A DNA stretch of 64,000 bases from Pinus tabuliformis. Taxonomy: Eukaryota; Streptophyta; Pinopsida; Pinales; Pinaceae. Both the position numbers and the translations under genes were made by a program. Position 1 is the stretch's first letter, and the number at the start of each line of letters is the position of its first letter. Where the stretch lies: NCBI GenBank assembly GCA_031772625.1, contig CM062804.1, positions 278,956,598 through 279,020,597 on the forward strand, given 5' to 3'. Below the pieces are notes generated by a model, which saw only the letters and a list, made by a program, of their open reading frames with translations, made no database searches and had not been told where the DNA came from. This document shows positions 35,260 through 48,259 of this stretch, piece by piece.

Positions 35260-38200
35260 GAAATCCACCAAAATGAACTTATACCTTAAGTATACAAGCT
35301 TCTTGTTTTGAAGCAATTTTTTCAATATGTCAGCTACTTGCTCATCAGTGGAGATATATTGTAGCTGCACCAAACCATTTTGTACTAGCTCTCAGATATA
35401 GTGATACTTTTTTTTTATATGATCTTTCTTCCCATGAAACATTGGGTCCTAAAACAAATGAATACAACTTTCATTATCATAACATATCATGTAAGGTTCA
35501 TCAATCCTTCCAATAAGTCAGAAAACAACTTCCTTAACGAAACTACTTCACGGCTAACTTCACATGTTGCAACATATTTTGCTTCAGCACTACTCAAGGA
35601 AACGGTGTTTTGAGTTTTACTCATCCATGAGACCATAGATGATCCTAGACTAAAAAATCCTCTCGTAGTGCTTCTTCCATCTTGTTCATTGCCTCCCCAG
35701 TCAGAATCTGTATAACCAATCAATTGAACATTATTCCTTCTATCGTATTACATGTCGTAGTTGATGGTTCCCCGCAGATATTTTAGGATATGTTTTTCTT
35801 CTATCCAATGATCATGCTTCAGCTCCACTTCGAATTGACTAAGTATATTTACTACAAAACATATGTCCAGACGAGTATTCACAAAGTACATTAATGAGCC
35901 AATCAATTTTTTATATTTAGAAGGATCCATAGGGCTTGATTCAAAACTCCTTAGCCTTTTCAAGTTTGTGATCATTGGAGTGGGCATCTATTTACAGTCC
36001 ATCATGTTGAACTTCTTTAAAATATAGATCACGTACTTTCCTTGACCTAAATAGAATTCATTAGGTTCCTGCCAAACTTCTAGTCCACGATAGTAATGCA
36101 TCAACCCCAGATCCTTCATGTCAAATTATGCTCCCAAATGCTTCTTACATTCTTCAATTTGACCTGCTACACTTGTTAAGATAAGATCATCTACATATAG
36201 AAGAATGATTATAGCTTCATTGTTTACAACCTTAATATAGAGGTTAGAGTTAGTAGAACGTTTTGTGAAGCCTAGTCTTTGTAGATATGCATCCATTGTA
36301 GCATACAATGCCCTTGGTGCTTGCTTCAAGCCATATAATGCTTTCTTCAATTTGCAAACATATTCCTTCCTATATTTGATTTTGAATCCCAAGGGTTTTT
36401 CTTTGTAGACTTATTCATCTATTCCATCCCATCGATGCTTCCAGAGAGACTAATGATCGAATTGTTGTGTAACTTACTGTTGGAGAAAAATTTCTTTCGT
36501 AGTCGATGCCTTCAAGTTGACAAAATGTCTTGCCACAAATCTCGCTTTATACTTGTTTATGCTTCCAACGGCTGCATGCTTGATCTTATACATCCACTTG
36601 GAAGTAATTATAGATTTGTCTTCATGCCTCAATACTATCTCCCATACTCCATTCTTTATTATAGGTTGATATTTTTCATTCATGGAATCTTTCCATTCTT
36701 GATTTTCTATAGCCTCTTCAAAAGTGGATGGTTCTACTTCTATTAATTTTGTCATGTATGAAGCATACCCAAAGTATCTCTTGGGTCTTTTACTTTCTTT
36801 AAGTGATCCTTGAGCTTCTCCATGACCTTTTGCATCAATTAGTATAGAATTCAACCAATTAGGTATTTTCCTTGTTTCTTTAATGATGTCAGGTTGAATA
36901 GGTTCACTAGGTCCTTCTTCATTATGGTGATATCATTCTTCCTTGTCAACTTCTTCCTCAAACATAGGAATTTCTTCGTCATCATAATCTATAGAAAGTT
37001 ATTTTGATTTTGTCAATTCTACTCTTTCATCAAATATGACACCATGACTAACTTCAATGTGATGTCCATCTCTCATATAGATTCTATAGGCTTTTGATGA
37101 GTTACTATACCCAACAAATATACATTGCACACTCGAAGGATCCATCTTCTTTATTTTTTCTTTTGTTATATGAATGTACATAGGACATCCAAAGATTCGA
37201 AGATGATCAACATATGGCTTATTCCAAGTGAACACTTATTTTAGAGTTTTATTCACAAGATATATGTGAGGACATCGATTTTGTATGTATACTATTGTCT
37301 TAGTTTCCTCACCCCATAGAAAATTCGGTAGATCTTTGATCATGTATCGTTTCTTTTACAATTCCTTCAATGAACCTTTTCTTTCTTTCTACAACTCCAT
37401 TTTGTTGGGGATTGTATGGAACTATCCACTCCCTCCTAATCCCAGATTCCTTACAAAATTCTAAGCTCTTCTTGAATGTATATTCTCCTCCATTATCAGA
37501 TCTTAGTATCTTGATCCTTCTTTCTGTAAGGTTCTCCAATTTAGTTTTGAATTCTTTAAATTTAGTGAACGCTTCATCCTTGGTTTTCATTAAGTAAACC
37601 CTGGTATTTCTTCAATGATCATCTATGAATGTAACATAATAAAGATGTCTTCCAAGTGATTTCGGAATCATAGGGCCAAATACATCAGAGTGAATGGGAT
37701 ACAATATGTCTTTTGACCATGAAGCACTAGTTCCAAATGGTTTCTTAGTATTTTTTCCTAATGCACTTCCTTTGCAAACACCTTCATGATCCTCCTTTAG
37801 ATTTGGTATTCCATCTACTATAGAATTTAGGGTTGGAATAATTTTGAGATCTAGATGACCAAACCTTCTATGCCAAAGTTCACATTGACTAATCTCAGTG
37901 TCAACTAAGGCATGATTTATAGGAGATATTAATCTGTAGAGTCTTTCTTCTCGGATACCAATTGCTTTATCTTTTTCTATGCTTGCATCTTTTCCCCAAA
38001 CAACTAATTTTCCGTCAATGAAGGTTTCTCTATCTCCTTTATCTTCTAAGCTTGAAATAGAAACTAGATTTTCGTACAAACATGGAACAAACAAAATGTT
38101 GTTGAGGTGGATGTTGCCTCCATCTTCTAGCTTTATGGATGATGATCCAATGCCTTTCATAGGATAACTCTTATTGTCTCAAAGTTTGATAGAGTATGTG

Positions 38201-38340
38201 TATTCTCCTTTTGATAATGTCTTCAATTGGTGAGAGTGACTAGTTATGTATCTTGAAGCACCGCTATCAATTACCAAGAAGTGTTCATCTTGAAATGTTC
38301 CAGAGAGAGCACAGAAGAGTCCTTCATATTTTTATATGAT
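35260..38340 (-). pseudogene. Copia pol relic (protease-integrase-RT-RNase H)
   Basis: In minus-strand order: protease active site VIDSGAS (about 38254-38268), the zinc-binding LWHRRFGHLD (about 37860-37880), integrase ILRSDNGGEYT (about 37490-37510) and NPQQNGVVERKKR (about 37375-37415), a conserved region with CIFVGYSNSSKAYRIY, reverse transcriptase with LKQAPRALYATMDAYLQRLG and the catalytic YVDD (about 36190), then RNase H YTDSDWGG and a tail with STDEQVADIL. At least eight frameshifts or stops break it. The DSGAS, YVDD and integrase E-box residues survive, but the polyprotein cannot be made as one unit. Confidence 0.9.
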
Positions 38341-38467
38341 TGATTCCTTGTTTTGAGAGATTATGAGACTCCATACCTCTTTGATTTTTTTTCTTGAGAT
38401 GGATTGTAATATTTTTTATGAACTTATTCATCGTAGGGTAGATCTTCAGGACGCCCTTAGATAACCA

Positions 38468-38481
38468 AAGCTCTGATTCCA
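38468..38481 (-). other. Primer-binding site of element C
   Basis: The minus strand reads TGGAATCAGAGCTT immediately after the LTR end CAACA; one mismatch from the initiator methionine tRNA site TGGTATCAGAGC. Confidence 0.8.
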
Positions 38482-39493
38482 TGTTGAGAATTCAATAGGG
38501 CAATATATATGTAAATTCTCTTAACTTGATAGCTTCTTGTGTTACATTTTTACTTATTAGCTTTCATATTTGGTAGTTCAATATGAAAAACATAAAACAT
38601 CTACCAAAATAGTAATAACAATGAAACAATATGTAGGCCCCAAGCAAGGGCCAAAACCCCTCCTCTTGAGGAGAAAACCCGTAAAATATATTCTTATACT
38701 TTAGATCCTCCGACTGAAGAATACCATGACTTAGATTTGGACAAGTATCGTCCAAGATAAAGTCTTCTTTGACCTCATGCTTCAATATCTTCAACCTCCC
38801 CAGTAAATCCAAAATTCTACCCCAGCAACAGCTACAACTACTGCTACTTTACTAGGAGACTTCAATCTTCCTCTTCCTTCTCTTCCTTTGACCTCTCTTG
38901 CCTTTATTTGAGTATTAGGGTTATTACGAAACTCAAAGAGACATTCACTCGCCTTCTTGCTCTTGATGTTTCCGAAATCAAACTTCTATACTTCCCCAGT
39001 GTAAAAACCCTAACTTCACACTCCCAAAGGAAAGTAGGGAGACCCAAACACTTCACCTTCTTCTTTGCACTTCCTTTTTGTGCTTACGTTTCTTCCTTAT
39101 TTGTGTGAGGGATGAGTGAGTGAATGATCAAAATGGAGAATGATTTCTTCTTATATATAGGCTTCCTATAAGGGCAAACATGTCTCTTCACTTAGGGCGA
39201 CTTGACAACTCATGTAGGCTGACATGATCTTGGAGGTACTTTGACATTTTCAAGACAAAATTGATTATGTTTTACAATTTATAATGTGCCCATAGGGTCG
39301 TCCATATATGAAAGTGACTCTTATACCTAGGAAAAACCCTAGAATCACTCAATGGGTGCTTAACCTATAAAATAAAAGAACTTGAGAATGAAACCGGTGC
39401 TCCAATAATAATAATAATTTCTTTTTCATTTTATATATACATGAACACATTTCATACTAATGAAGACCGAACCTAGTGACACATTTTTCAATA
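38482..39493 (-). repeat. 5' LTR of element C
   Basis: Begins tgttgagaattc and ends ttttcaata, where the other copy ends ttttgaaca, so the outer terminal base pair has mutated. The frames at 38564-38812 and 38908-39108 lie inside it and are not genes. Confidence 0.85.
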
Positions 39494-39834
39494 GACCTCA
39501 TATATTTATAAGTCTGATCCATGATAGAAACAAATGTTGTAGAGAACATGATTATCTTTTATAGACTTGTATCATTAAAATACATGTGAATAAGGAGTTT
39601 AGAAACCCACACTTGAGGTTGTAACATAGAAGAGATGTGCCTTCATGTATAGGCATTCATGGAGTGAAATCATAAGCCACACTTGGTGGGTGCACCCTTT
39701 CCCAAAGCACTTGGGTAACTTCGACGTATTTGTTCTAGGCATGTGGCACTCTGGGTGCAACGCCATTGGATGTTGGATTTTTAATGACAAATTCATAAAA
39801 GAGGTAGAGCTACAATTGAGCATACTCACTCGGA
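39494..39834. repeat. Repeat R2, copy 1, right part, and spacer
   Basis: From about 39530 to 39600 it aligns with 56265-56340 through agaacatgattat, ttttatagac and acatgtgaat. The rest to 39834 shows no clear feature. Confidence 0.5.
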
Positions 39835-40480
39835 TATAAAATGACATTTCCACGAGTATGGTTGGCTTAAAATAACATCACCAACTTCAAGGTGAGAAAT
39901 ATCACAAAAATACCTCATCCTTGAAGGGATTCTTGTTGTACGACAAGTGACATTTTTTTTTGAAACAAAGATATCAACCTTACTGGAGGCACCCGATGGT
40001 GTATGTCTATGGGTGTGGTGCTATTGGAAGACACGACTTCTTAACGATCACTACTGAAATGAGTTTTTTTCAACTCTCACTATTAAAAATGAAATTTAGT
40101 GGAGAACCCTTCACCCACAGTTGTGAGTGAAAGAGGCACTCACCTTCCTCCAGATATTTAGGCTCATTTTTTTTTTTACCTTGGTGGTGGAAATAGTGGC
40201 ACTAGGTTCTTCATCAATGATATGTTCCCCTTGTCAAGGTCTAGTTCAAAGTCATAACCTGCATTTTACTTTGAGGTTTCTTTCTTTGCCACCAATGAAT
40301 TCCATGAAAATATTCATTGATGTTATTAAAGGATCTCTTCCGGATCTCACACCACTTTCCTGTGTCTTTGTTCATATTCCCGTTACCATTTTTTATTTGT
40401 GGATTAAATGGGTTTTCTTGTGGTGGTTTACCCTGACTCTGTCTTTTTTTTTGAAATTTTTGGATGCCCTTTCCCTGCTT
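39835..40480 (-). pseudogene. Gypsy Gag C-terminus and protease fragment
   Basis: The minus strand reads MNKDTGKWCEIRKRSF, a degraded zinc-binding Gag motif of the TGKWCEFHK type, then EEGECLFHSQLWVKGSPLNF followed by IFNSES, where gypsy proteases have IVDSGS. A later frame gives FKDEVF, CDISHLEVGDVILSQPYSW and KCHF, as expected toward the end of the same protease. The active-site aspartate is replaced by Asn. Frameshifts and stops are frequent. The 120-codon plus-strand frame at 40127-40489 is the antisense of this relic. No LTR was identified. Confidence 0.7.
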
Positions 40481-40489
40481 TTTGTATGA

Positions 40490-41377
40490 CTTGCAGGGAA
40501 AATTTTAAGGATGGAAAATGATCGTGAAGTTTAAAAACATTTGCGAATCTCACTAGTCCCCAATAAACAAACTATAAAATGTTTATTGATATATTTTTAA
40601 ACTTATTAAAATTTATATTGATTTTATATATAGCCTCTATATAATGTTCGTGATTGTTAAGGTAAAATAATTTTATATTGTAAAATTTGGGCAAATCATT
40701 TTTAGAAAAAAATGGAATTTTTTTTTTTTTTTTTTGGAAATATCATGGAAAATTATCCCAACTGTGAATATTATCCCCTAAATTTTCCCATAGCTATGAG
40801 GGATTTCTAAATCCAAAGTCTTTATTTTTTTGTTTCAACTTTTTGTTGATTTTGAAAACATATTGGTATGTTTCCACAAGTGAGGAGATGTCTATGAACT
40901 TTATTTTTTTCTAGATGTAACTATGTATCTATGTACCTAATGCCAGTGAAATCCTTTTATACCAACCTTGCTATGAAATATATGAAAGATATTTGTGAAT
41001 CTGGCACTGTTTGGACCCTCTTTCCATAGTGTGGTCTGTATCATGTATTGGTCTTCGTAGCTTCCAAAAAAATAATATTGTTCATTACTAACATCCCCAA
41101 AAGAGTCCCAAGTTGGTGTGACCCAAAATATTGCAAATTCCTATGTGACCTTTTCTCATGGTAAGCTTCCCACTAATCCTTGATATGGGGGGTAGCCTTA
41201 AGGAGTGCCAAGATACTATTTTCTCTATCGAAAAAATTATGGACTTTAAAACACCCTTCTAGTAGATAAATAATCATTTGTTTATAGTATTGGCATATAT
41301 ATGGCATTCAAATATAGGAATATAAAATTAATGTCTACCATGAAGAGTGTGTGCCTCCAAAGTGGTTAATTGATGAA
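40490..41377. other. Spacer without recognised features
   Basis: AT-rich with T runs near 40710-40736; no gene or repeat boundary seen. Confidence 0.5.
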
Positions 41378-41865
41378 GATACATTGTATATACGAATATA
41401 TCAAAGGATCTGGGAAAAATTATCCATAATATCATTAACTTTTCACTAGAAAGACTCCTCGAGCAATAGTTTAATAAGATATCTTACTGCCTTGTCTTAG
41501 ATACACTGCATATAGGAATAGATTGAGGGATCTCGGAAAAATTATCCATCATCTCAATAATTTTTCACTTCAAAGATTCCTCGAGCAATAGTTTAATATG
41601 ATCTCTTACTCCCTTGTCTTAGATACATTGCATGTAGGAATATATTGAAGGATATGGGAAAAATTATCCATAATCACATTAATTACTCTCTAGAAAGACT
41701 CCTCGAGCAATAGCTTAATAGGATGACTTACTCTATTGTCATAGATAAACTACATATAGGAATATATTGAATGATCTGGGAAAAATTATCCATCATCTCA
41801 TTAATTTTTCACTAGAAAGACTCCTCGAGCAATAGTTTAATAAGATCTCTTACTCCCTTGTTTTT
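41378..41865. repeat. 122-bp tandem repeat, four units
   Basis: Units start at 41378, 41500, 41622 and 41744, an exact period of 122 without length change. Each contains gggaaaaattatccat, agactcctcgagcaatag and the word ttgtcttag/ttgtcatag. Units differ by about 10 to 15 percent by eye. It resembles a small satellite-like array. Confidence 0.9.
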
Positions 41866-43388
41866 ATTTTCTTCTACCATGTGGGGTCATCTAGGTTAGA
41901 AAGAATAGTCTTGGAAAGGGTCAAGTAGTTTGAGTCCCAAATCCTTCTACCCAAACTTCATTGAAGGCATGCATAGAAAAAATATAAAGAGAAAACCTCT
42001 CTAATACCGCTAATCCAAATTTATGAAGGGAACAAAATGATATATAGATTTGTAACCAAAATATAGAGATACAATGAAATTTGACTTTTATTAATAAATG
42101 GAAAGTTTTAAAACTGTATAAATACATAATAAAAGCAAACAAGCTCGATTCGTGGCAGCTTATCTCTAAGAAGAGATGCAACGGCTACGCGCCTTTGGTG
42201 GATTGTTTTATAATGAGGCTCAAAGGAATTTTTATCATAAAAGGGCAATGATAAAACTCTAGACACCCAAAAACTTAACCTTATAGGATGAAGAAAAAAA
42301 ATGCTTGTGGGCCTTCATAGCGTAAGCTACAACATCAACTTTCTAAGGTAATAACGTTGGCATACGATCTTCGTTTGGGGTTCTTAGCAGCCCATTATAA
42401 AGACTTAAACATGAAGTAATTTTTTTGACTACACTTGGTAGTGTACGACTAACAAGCTCCCACTTCTCCAAAAAATTCCATTTAGGGTCTCAAAGTGGGT
42501 TCAAAATATTAGGACCATAAAATATTTTAGAAAAACCACCAAAATAGAAAATTGTGTTGTGAGACAGTGGATGTGGGTGGCCACCAATATCCATCAGGAT
42601 CAAACATGCTCACCATAGGATGAGGAATGGGATTCCTTGAGGAAGATTAAGTAATATGTAGGAAGGGGAACACAAATTTCACTTAAAATAGAACCAAACA
42701 TTGTGGAGATAAAAATTTAAGAAGGGAATTTTGTTAATGGCGGTCATGTTTTGTAAGGCATGGAGCACTAAAATAAAGGATGAAAATGGTACAAGGGATT
42801 CTAATTTTGATAAAACACACATTGAAATTTTAGAATATGCAAGACCTTCCTATTTTATTAGTACCTCCTCTCATTTGTTTAATCAATAAATGAAATTATT
42901 TGATATATATTAGAACCCATTTTAAAAGTGGTTTTTCCTATAATTTATACTGCTAATTTAAGAAAAATAAATAAAGGATGTTGTTCACTATGTAGGATGT
43001 TCTCATCGAGAATATAATGCCTCCATTATTTCAATTCTTATACTAAGAAATATAATTATTTGTCATAGGTTCTCAAGTAGATAATATTTTTTTAAGAAAG
43101 ATTCTTGAAAATAATAGGAAATGTGATGTTCTCCATGTTCCAGAATTGCACCTATAGTGAATTGACATGCATCTCTATTAGTCTTAAAGGAGTTCTACAT
43201 ATATAGATATCTAAGAACAAGTTACACACACAATAAATCAATGAGATTTTAGAATGCATGTTAATTTATCCATGTCTAATGAAATGATTTTGCATTAGAA
43301 TGATCATGTGGAGGACAAGTAATGTCAAAGAAGTGCTAAGAGAATTTATTGTACTAGTTGCCGAGACCAATTGAATTTTTTAGTGTGG
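41866..43388. other. Unassigned interval
   Basis: Balanced in places (42180-42620) but with no convincing domain in any frame. The minus-strand frame 41921-42181 has no family resemblance. It is probably decayed element sequence. Confidence 0.4.
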
Positions 43389-43690
43389 CTATCGAAGTGG
43401 TACTTGGTGATTATGTGAGGGTAGTAACTCATGATGAATTGACATGAAGATCAAAATATTCAAGAGGAAATCCCAAGTGGGACTCAAAAGTGTGTTCAGA
43501 ATAGGATTTCTTATGCCTGATATGAATGTTATGAGCAAGGAAAAGTTTAGGCATAATTTGTTGATGTTGAACATAAGCATCCCATAGCATAATTTCATAG
43601 TAAACATGTTGAGATGTGGGTCGAAAATATTATTGATAATTTTGATGAATGTGGTTGAAGAGTTTGTTAAACTAAATGACATTATTCCTG
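43389..43690 (-). pseudogene. Possible gypsy reverse transcriptase fragment
   Basis: An open minus-strand frame begins MSFSLTNSSTTFIKIINNIF and continues DPHLNMF, close to the MPFGLTNAPATFMRLMND type block of gypsy reverse transcriptases. The catalytic YLDD block that should follow is not recognisable (FTMKLCYGMLMF). The match is short, so this call is uncertain. If correct it belongs to a different insertion from the Gag-protease piece at 39835-40480, because the order is wrong for one element. Confidence 0.4.
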
Positions 43691-45301
43691 AACTATCTAT
43701 ATATCACATGGATATATATGGACTTAATGATTCCTGAAGGGGATATCCCTTTTGGTGAAGTCCCTAGCTACCTAAAGCTACTTCAAGAGATCATTCATAT
43801 AGAATAGAGAATATCTAAATTTTACTAAAATTCCACTGAAGGCATTTCCATCTGTGACAAGACTACATCCATTCCTATCTTCTTTGGTAATAATAAATAT
43901 GTGTGGGCTATAATGAGAGACAATAGATAAGTGTGAACTTCATTATTGAGATGTTATAATTGGTATTCTATTTCAATGTGCTTGACTTAGTAAAGGTTAT
44001 AAGCTAGGTAATTTGAAGGGAAGTACTAGCAATGATATCAATATCATGGTGAATGGGATGTTGTAGAGGCAAGAAATGAAGCTATATAATGAAATCATAA
44101 CAAGTCTCCAAAATGTACTAGAGGCTATGTGAGGGAACATTATTGATATAATCACCCGTGAGGTTGTAAAGAAGATAGAAAAATAGGAAAAAATGGCGGA
44201 ATTTTGATGAACAATAATTATGCTTGTTAATAAGTGATATTTAGGATTAAGAGGGATGGGGTAGAGAAAAATAAATATCGTAAACCTTAGTGTTTCATGG
44301 TGTATGTTTTTTTCCTTCTATTTCGAATGATATTATGTATAATCGAATAGGAAATCATAAGATTAGATTGGAATAATTTAGTCGAGCCACATTGTTTTGG
44401 GAGATAAGATTTATTTCAACTATTACATATGATCATTCATGTTAGGAATTATTCAATTTCACAATTGTGTGGAAGAGATATGAAGTAGAAAGAGGAGCAT
44501 ATATGGTAATTAATGCAATATCTTTCATGGTGATGGGCTATGAAATTGTGTCTTTTTTATATGAAATCACCATGGTTTATTTTGACCAAATCACCCTTTC
44601 TAACCCTATAATTATAATAAAACCCTATATATACCTTGAGAAGTTCAAGGTATGATATCTTGTTGCTATTTTTCTATGTATATTATTTCTATATTAGAAT
44701 TAAAGGATGTTTTCAGATTTTTTTTGGTATATCATACATTTGTGTGGAATAAAGGGTGTTAACTTAAGTTATTATAGTGATAGAACTATCTATCATTACG
44801 AGGTGTAAATATTTTTGTCAAGGGATCAACTCGTGCAGTGGTTGCTCAAGAAGACAATATGTGTTACGATACCCATAATTGGAAATCTCATGGGTATAAC
44901 ACATGAATTTGCGCAATGTTAGATTTAGCATAATGTCGTGAATTTTGATAGGCTATAGGAACTTGAATACTATTTTGGATATGTTGCAAGTTATTTCTTT
45001 ATTTACTTGACCCATCATGGATAGACTCGTTTTTTCTTTGAAATGAACATTGTGTTATTTTAATTCAATGTTGATAGTTACACAGTTGGTTGAGGAACAC
45101 ACAAGATGTCTCGATGTCTAAGAATATTATGCCACTAGGGGAAAAGGTAGTTATTGTTTGAGTAGAATCAATATATTAAGCTACTACTTGATTTAGATGT
45201 TGGGATTTACAATTGATAAAATTTAGCAACTAAATTAGTTATGAGTCACAATTAACGAATAATATCATGAACTAGTGTCGGGGACATAGATTCCTCTTTT
45301 C

Positions 45302-45338
<37 letters not shown>

Positions 45339-45347
45339 CTATATCTA

Positions 45348-45380
<33 letters not shown>

Positions 45381-45387
45381 ATATCTA

Positions 45388-45430
<43 letters not shown>

Positions 45431-46879
45431 TGAAAAAAGATAGTAGATTGTGTGTGGTGTGAATTGCACCATAATTCAAATTCTTTTAATACAAATCTCT
45501 CTACTCATGAATGTTTCGAATTTCCTGTTAAATCTCTTGTTGGTCAATTTATAACTTGATAGGTGCAAGCTGAACCCTGAGTTAGGCCTGCTTGAGGTAA
45601 ATAATTGCATTGAATGTATTTTATATTATTTTCAGCATAGGATTGTTCATATTTCGTTTTATCTGCAGAGTTTGCTGGTAACGACCATGTTTTCTCTTAT
45701 TGAGTTGTGTGCTAATTTCCTTTCTTATGGTGTGTTGGATTTCATTCTAAATGGTTTATTGAATTTCCTTTCATGCATTAGTTGGTTTATAACTGAGGAA
45801 AGTTTTTATTTCAAGTTTGTAAGGTGATTATTTCGTAGTTTTGCTATGAAATTAAGTTATTTTGAAATCAATAGAAGCTACTACAAAACCTTACATTTGT
45901 AGAACTACTTAAACATAGTAGGGATAGTGACATTGAGCTAAGCATTGATGTATAATCTCAATATGTAGTGCACCACGTAGTTTAATTACGATTATTTATT
46001 TATGCCATGTTCAACCTTAGTCCTTGTATCACTAGTAGGATTTCCTTGAGTTTAGTTTGAGAGATGTAGATGTGATAGGAATTTTGTTTCTTATGCATAC
46101 AACATTGAGAGCCTCACAATTCATTATACCTTGCGTTGAAAAACTAAATAAGTAATTGCCAAAACCTACTAACGTAGGAAGAAAATATCCAAAAGATCAT
46201 TTTTGGTGTTGTTGTTGGGGAGGAGCTCAAGAGTATTAGGTTTCCTACCTTAGGTCAAATAGAAATGATAATTGTAGTAGAAGTGACCAAAGGGAAATTA
46301 TTAACTATTCCTTTTAAGTAGCCCAAATCTTGAATATCATGCATTTATGACATAATAAATCCACTAGAAAACCCTAGGCAGAAATAATAAAAAAATTTCT
46401 AATACCCCATGTGGTGTAATAGGACCTAGTCGAACTAATATTGTAGCAAATGAGAAGGGAAAGAAAAATACTTTAAAGGTCATCCTATTTCAAAATAGTA
46501 TAGTAGGGTAGCCACCACACGCATAAATTCCATTAAGAAGGAAAGAAAATACATTGGATGAGGAACTTGAATGTTTTGAACGTTCCAATAAGATCTAGAA
46601 CCATGAGCCTTCAAGAAAAGAAAAGAAGGGTAATGAAGAAGTGAATGGATGTAGACAAAATATGCCTGACACTTTTGAATTCCTCGTCCAAGATCATTAT
46701 GTCTTGGTTAAAATGAAGAAAATTCCTCTTTCTTCCGTTATGAACTTTCAATGGGGGATCCAGATAATTTTCTGTTTGATTTTGATCTTATTTTTCGTAG
46801 CTATGATTATTCTACGATGTGAAAAAATTGAAATTATTTATATACTTTTAAACATGTAGACCTTCGATGGTTTATGGGA
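43691..46879. other. Unassigned interval with a TA microsatellite
   Basis: No supported gene. Frames at 44467-44655 and 46641-46859 have no family signature. The 5' LTR and leader of the downstream gypsy relic may lie here, but no repeat partner was found to define it. The dinucleotide block at 45301-45426 is listed separately. Confidence 0.4.
45301..45426. repeat. TA microsatellite with duplicated interruption
   Basis: Long (TA)n in which the interruption tctatatctatctatata occurs twice about 40 bases apart, showing block duplication inside the microsatellite. Confidence 0.9.
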
Positions 46880-47560
46880 CTTGGTGGAACTCAATTTGAA
46901 CTTGGGATGATATGAAGAAGGAATTTTTGAAGAAATATCACGATTATTGTAAAGTTTGGGATATCAAAGAAGAAGTCTTGGGGATTACGTAGAGAAGTTT
47001 TACAAAGGAAAACCAAAATACTTTGGAACCAAAAGCCCTACATATCACTTCTTTTAAAGTAATATGAGAGCAATTTCTTGAAACAATAAACCTCGTGGGA
47101 GAAGGAGATGTTTCTTATTTAACATATGATGAGATCTCCAACTTGTGTAAACAATATTCTAGAGGGAGCTCAAAATATGGAAAAGGTTCTTGGGTTGTGG
47201 TCTCTATAATTAGTAGCTCAAGTGGGCAGGTGTGACTAAAGTTGAGAAGGGGAACTTATTAGATAATTTGAAAACTAATATGCTCAGTAAACTTAGCTCC
47301 CAATCAGACACCCTCCAAGAAAAAAAGAATAAACGAGAGGCTGAGTTCCAGTTGGCCATATTTTGCTCCAAATGTCAAAACAAACATATTATTTGAGAAA
47401 TCCCATTAAAAATATTTGAAACATGTAATATTTGCAAGTAGAAGCATTCCACTCAGGATTGTCCTTCTCTAATGAGGCTTAACGAAATGTTTCAAGAGGC
47501 TAATGAGGAGAATGAGAAATTTTGTTTTGTGGCTCAAAGGAAACCATGGACACTTCTATC
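46880..47560 (+). pseudogene. Gypsy Gag relic (Athila/Tat-like)
   Basis: The plus strand reads WDDMKKEFLKKYHDYCKVWD, the start of a Retrotrans_gag block, and later EQFLETINLVGEGDVSYLTY and DEISNLCKQYSRGSSK. A cysteine pair FCSKC precedes a knuckle CNICK-stop-KHSTQDCPSL of the pattern CX2CX3HX4C, the same unusual spacing as in element A. It is followed by ENEKFCFVAQRKPWT. Stops and frameshifts are scattered. Gag would assemble the element particle. It leads into the protease and polymerase relics downstream on the same strand. Confidence 0.75.
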
Positions 47561-48259
47561 ATTTAGACCTACATCCTTCGACCCTTCCCAGTATTTTATC
47601 ATCTTGCGTTGTTGCCACAATGGCCCCCTCAAACAAAAAATCAAGGTTATGCCCAAGGTTGGAGAGGAACTTTGCCCTTTGGAAATATGGCACCACAAGA
47701 TCCACCACAAGAACATTTGCAACAACTTCAACTACCTTTTAATTAACATTATTAAACTCCAAATTGACCTCAAATACCCGTGCAACCTATACCTAAACCA
47801 AACAATAAATTAGTACATCCACCTAGAACATTGGACTAACTTCATTTCCTACTTATGCCCTTTCACCAATGGACTACAAAAATATTCATCTATGTTTTGG
47901 AAAAGTAATAAAAAACCAAACTCCTCCTATCATCCAAGAATAATATAATCAAGATAACTCTCTAGAATAAGAATTTATTTTCCCAAAAGCTAAAGATACT
48001 CCAACGAAACAATATCATGAAAATGAGCTAGATTTTTCTCGTTATTTACAGAGGTTGTGTCTTGAAAAACCCCTATGCAACCAGAGTTTGATTTATTGGA
48101 GGAATTAAAATGTATGTGTGAATTTTCTATTTCTTGAATCCATTAAGGATGTCCCTATATGTGAAAAAGTAATCCAATATTTTTTTTTAATGAAGCCAAG
48201 AAGGGAAAAAAAAAAGTACCCAAGATAGTTCATGTGATTGGGAAATTAGTAGATTTAAT
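47561..48259 (+). other. Decayed linker between Gag and protease
   Basis: Pro-, Gln- and Asn-rich degenerate coding sequence in shifting frames, as expected between the knuckle and protease of this gypsy group. The short overlapping frames at 47472-47813 are its remains. Confidence 0.5.

Larger units (their letters stand above)
33803..39493 (-). mobile_element. Ty1/copia LTR retrotransposon lacking gag (element C)
   Basis: LTRs of about 1.01 kb (33803-34809 and 38482-39493) are flanked by gccct on the left and gacct on the right, a 5-bp target duplication with one mismatch. The primer site lies against the right LTR and a purine tract against the left, so it reads on the minus strand. The internal 3.67 kb carries protease, pre-integrase zinc domain, integrase, reverse transcriptase and RNase H in copia order. 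The roughly 0.9 kb expected for Gag is missing after the primer site. By eye the LTRs agree at about 85 percent over their first 200 bases, which implies an old insertion. Confidence 0.9.

Noticed and set aside
38564-38812. Small frame conserved in both copia LTRs (also 33894-34106)
   Set aside because: Conservation follows from the LTR duplication itself; the two frames start differently and have no known family.
40127-40489. 120-codon hydrophobic plus-strand frame
   Set aside because: It is antisense to a gypsy Gag-protease relic whose motifs (TGKWCE, FHSQLWVKGSP) are clear on the minus strand.
39835-43690. Gag-protease piece and reverse transcriptase piece considered as one gypsy element
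   Set aside because: Both are on the minus strand, but the polymerase piece lies upstream of Gag, the reverse of the gypsy order, and a satellite lies between them.
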